53,176 bases of DNA, taken from NCBI GenBank assembly GCA_017620375.1, contig JAFZQN010000104.1, positions 1 through 53,176 on the forward strand, read 5' to 3'. This stretch comes from Lachnospiraceae bacterium. Lineage in GTDB: Bacteria > Bacillota > Clostridia > Lachnospirales > Lachnospiraceae. A model generated the notes under the pieces. The model ran no database searches and had not been told where the DNA came from. It saw only the letters and a list, made by a program, of their open reading frames with translations. Each line of letters starts with the position of its first letter. Positions within the stretch are counted from its first letter, which is position 1. The position numbers and the translations under genes were made by a program. This document shows positions 50,664-53,176 of the stretch, piece after piece.

Positions 50664-52139
50664 TTATAGAAGCTTGGATATAGCATCCTTCCATCCGGCA
50701 AGAAGTGCCGCTCTCTTATCTTTATTCATATCAGGTCTGAAGGCGGTATAGTCCTTTGAAGAACTCTCTATATCGTCCTCATCCTGCCAGTAGCCTACAG
50801 CCAGTCCTGCAAGATATGCGGCACCCAGTGCTGTAGTCTCAACACATGCTGGACGTATAACAACGGTGTTACTGATATCCGCCTGTGCCTGACAAAGATA
50901 GTTGTTATTGCTGGCACCGCCGTCCACCTTTAATGCACCTACTTTACATCCGGCATCCTGTTCCATGGCGGCAACTATGTCATTTACCTGATATACTATG
51001 GCGTCCAGCGCAGCTCTTACGATATGGTTTCTGCCTACACCACGGGTAAGTCCGCATATTATACCCTGTGCGTCGGGCTTCCAGTACGGAGCACCAAGAC
51101 CGGTAAAGGCAGGTACTATGTAGCAACCGTTGGTATCGTTTACTTTTAGTGCTATCTCTTCGGTCTCGGCAGCAGTATCTATCATATGCAGTTCGTCTCT
51201 AAGCCATTGCACTATGGCACCGCCCATAAATACCGAGCCTTCCAGTGCATATGTGAGTTTGCCGTTTTTGCCCCATCCTATCGTGGTTACAAGTCCGTTC
51301 TTTGAAAAAGTGGGCTCGTTTCCGGTATTCATAAGTAAGAAGCAGCCGGTACCGTAAGTATTTTTCAGGTCACCTTTTTTGAAACACTTCTGTCCGAAAA
51401 GTGCAGCCTGCTGGTCTCCCGCTGCGCCGCTTATCTTAATGCTACCGCCTAAAAATTCCGAAGCAGACTCGCCGTATATCTCTGAGTTAGATACCGATGT
51501 GGGCAGCATGTTCATCGGGATATCGAGTATCTTGCAGATATCCTCGTCCCACTGCAGAGTTTCTATATTGAACAACATGGTACGTGAAGCGTTACTGTAA
51601 TCGGTCACATGCTTTGCACCCTTAGTAAGCTTCCAGATAAGCCATGTCTCTACGGTACCGAATAAAAGCTCGCCATTTTTTGCTCTTTCACGGGCACCTT
51701 TAACATTATCCAGTATCCATTTAAGTTTTGTGGCAGAAAAATATGGGTCGATCACCAGACCGGTCTTATGCTTTATCATAGCCTCATATTCTATAGCCAG
51801 TCTGTCACAATACTCCGTGGTCCTTCGACATTGCCATACAATGGCATTGTATATGGGAAGTCCTGTGGCCTTGTCCCATACAATAGTGGTCTCACGCTGG
51901 TTGGTAATACCTATGGCTTCAATCTGCTCCGCAGAAATACCTGCTTTAGCCATGGCCTCTACAGCCACGCTGACCTGAGCCGACCATATCTCCATCGGGT
52001 TATGCTCTACCCAGCCCGGATTCGGATATATCTGGGATATCTCCTTCTGGGCCACACTTACTATCTCACTGCTTTTGTTGAATATTATCGCACGCTCGGA
52101 AGTGGTTCCGGCGTCGAATGACATGATATATTTTTCCAT
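50664..52139 (-). CDS. glpK: Glycerol kinase
   Basis: 491 aa; phosphorylates glycerol to glycerol-3-phosphate. Family blocks: [57 protein letters not shown] and [18 protein letters not shown]. The C-terminal ATPase region contains [15 protein letters not shown]. Length is standard. The upstream lipase gene on the same strand is 61 bp away, suggesting use of glycerol from lipids. The ribosome binding site is weak (GGAACTAAT). Confidence 0.96.
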   Translation of the reverse strand: MEKYIMSFDAGTTSERAIIFNKSSEIVSVAQKEISQIYPNPGWVEHNPMEIWSAQVSVAVEAMAKAGISAEQIEAIGITNQRETTIVWDKATGLPIYNAIVWQCRRTTEYCDRLAIEYEAMIKHKTGLVIDPYFSATKLKWILDNVKGARERAKNGELLFGTVETWLIWKLTKGAKHVTDYSNASRTMLFNIETLQWDEDICKILDIPMNMLPTSVSNSEIYGESASEFLGGSIKISGAAGDQQAALFGQKCFKKGDLKNTYGTGCFLLMNTGNEPTFSKNGLVTTIGWGKNGKLTYALEGSVFMGGAIVQWLRDELHMIDTAAETEEIALKVNDTNGCYIVPAFTGLGAPYWKPDAQGIICGLTRGVGRNHIVRAALDAIVYQVNDIVAAMEQDAGCKVGALKVDGGASNNNYLCQAQADISNTVVIRPACVETTALGAAYLAGLAVGYWQDEDDIESSSKDYTAFRPDMNKDKRAALLAGWKDAISKLL

Positions 52140-52200
52140 ATATTAGTTCCGTATTGTTTATTATTTTTGAAGATTATATTCTGATCCATCTCAGGATATA

Positions 52201-53145
52201 TTATTCTTGTATAAAATCCAGGATATCCTTATATACTCTCTCGTGCTCCGGCTCGTTCAAGATCTCGTGACGCATACCCTTGTACATCTTACCTGAAACA
52301 TTCTGATATCCGCTGTGCTTTAATAAAAGCATTGCGTTTCTTAAATCCTTATAGGATATGGCACACGGATCGTCCTTACCCGAGAAGAATTTGATCTTAA
52401 GATCGGGATTGTTGAGGGCGTAGCCGCCTTGTTCGTAGGTGTATAGCGTAAGCTTGATCAGGTTTTCATAACCGTTGAGTGTAAAACGGAATCCGCATCC
52501 GGGATCTGCAATATACTGAGCTACCTTATCCGGATCGGAATTAAGCCACATACCTTTACCTTCGGCCTTAAATCTCTTACCGAGTCTGGAATCCATTACC
52601 AGATAATCAGCGGTTTTGGAAAGACTCTTCCCGCCCTTGGCTTTTATCATAGCTTCGATCAGTTTTAATCCGGCTTTTGCACCTTTCTGTTCTGAAGGAC
52701 ATCCGAGTACACAAAGTTTATCGATCTCATCATCGTACTTCTTGATATAGCACCTTACAGCAAGTGAACCCATACTGTGTCCAAGCAGGATATAAGGACG
52801 GTCATTCAGTCCCAGTTCTTCTTTAACGTATTCCTTTGTCTCTAGAGTGATCTCATGGATATCCTCAATCAGAGCTTCATATCCGCCTTCATACAGATAT
52901 CCAAGGTCATCCTTTTCCTTTATACTCTCACCGTGACCTCTGTGATCATGTATTACCGTGATATATCCGTTCTCAGCCAGATATTTCATGAAGTCCACAT
53001 ATCTTTCTTTATACTCTGACATACCGTGTACCAGCTGTACTATACCCTTTATCGGCCTTGACAGATCAGGCTCTATCCTTAACACGGAAAGTGCTAATCC
53101 ATCCGAGCCTGAAATATGTTCGTATCTGTATTCGTTGAATATCAT
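52201..53145 (-). CDS. Alpha/beta hydrolase, monoacylglycerol lipase-like
   Basis: 314 aa. The lid and oxyanion block QLVHGMSEYKERY and DHRGHGES precede the nucleophile motif GHSMGS (Ser about residue 122). The acid and His follow (FSGKDDPCAI, MRHEIL). No signal peptide, so it is cytoplasmic. The neighbouring glpK makes release of glycerol from monoacylglycerol the likely role. The start has a GAGGT site. The operon's promoter is outside the window. Confidence 0.9.
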   Translation of the reverse strand: MIFNEYRYEHISGSDGLALSVLRIEPDLSRPIKGIVQLVHGMSEYKERYVDFMKYLAENGYITVIHDHRGHGESIKEKDDLGYLYEGGYEALIEDIHEITLETKEYVKEELGLNDRPYILLGHSMGSLAVRCYIKKYDDEIDKLCVLGCPSEQKGAKAGLKLIEAMIKAKGGKSLSKTADYLVMDSRLGKRFKAEGKGMWLNSDPDKVAQYIADPGCGFRFTLNGYENLIKLTLYTYEQGGYALNNPDLKIKFFSGKDDPCAISYKDLRNAMLLLKHSGYQNVSGKMYKGMRHEILNEPEHERVYKDILDFIQE

Positions 53146-53176
53146 ATCGTTACCTCTTTCTATTTATATAATGATA

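Overview
The window looks like a piece of a low-GC Gram-positive chromosome from the class Clostridia, most likely family Lachnospiraceae. The signs are the gene order rimP-nusA-ylxR-ylxQ-infB, a short NusA without C-terminal repeats, many secreted proteins with Big_2, DUF6273 or BspA-like repeats, a YesM/YesN-type two-component pair, a GH94 phosphorylase, and strong GGAGG ribosome binding sites. I cannot name the genus from sequence alone. I see no tRNA, rRNA, CRISPR array or transposase gene.

Layout. 1-2826: GntR regulator with an ABC-2 exporter. 2827-4864: an orphan VirD4/TraG-like ATPase followed by hpt. 4900-12422: the translation operon rimP, nusA, ylxR, ylxQ, infB, (a 350-bp palindrome and a 34-residue lipoprotein), rbfA, nrnA. 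12481-15186: an ECF-type sigma factor, a small membrane protein, a polytopic membrane protein, a PrsW-type protease and a second copy of the small membrane protein. 15356-19592: methyltransferase, lipoprotein and a DUF6273 secreted protein abutting truB. 20766-29362: a YtfQ-like sugar-binding lipoprotein with sensor kinase and AraC-type response regulator, then a complete galactofuranose/ribose-class ABC importer. 29510-39487: a one-domain ribF, a large LRR surface protein, a nucleotidase, an MBL-fold hydrolase, a GH94 phosphorylase and a VanW protein. 39619-42438: rpsO, folC and a polysaccharide deacetylase. 42439-45465: a second long palindrome, a zinc-ribbon membrane protein and a lipoprotein. 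45617-53145: a minus-strand run of lipase, glpK, M15 carboxypeptidase, membrane protein, SDR, Gfo/Idh/MocA oxidoreductase and a sugar-kinase-like protein.

Two large-scale points stand out. First, rimP-nusA-ylxR-ylxQ-infB-rbfA-nrnA-truB-ribF-rpsO is in its classical order on one strand, but accessory blocks of about 7, 9 and 9.5 kb sit between nrnA, truB, ribF and rpsO. Second, two intergenic elements (10418-10772 and 42452-42775) are long self-complementary sequences with the same core: two hairpins whose stems differ between the copies by paired, compensating changes, joined by an almost identical 13-nt linker. No transposase or ORF explains them. They are the best candidate here for an undescribed element, either a structured RNA or a non-autonomous palindromic repeat family.

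Functionally the window joins housekeeping translation genes with carbohydrate sensing and uptake (two-component system plus ABC importer), intracellular phosphorolysis (GH94), glycerol release and phosphorylation (lipase plus GlpK), and envelope proteins (VanW, M15 peptidase, deacetylase, LRR protein).
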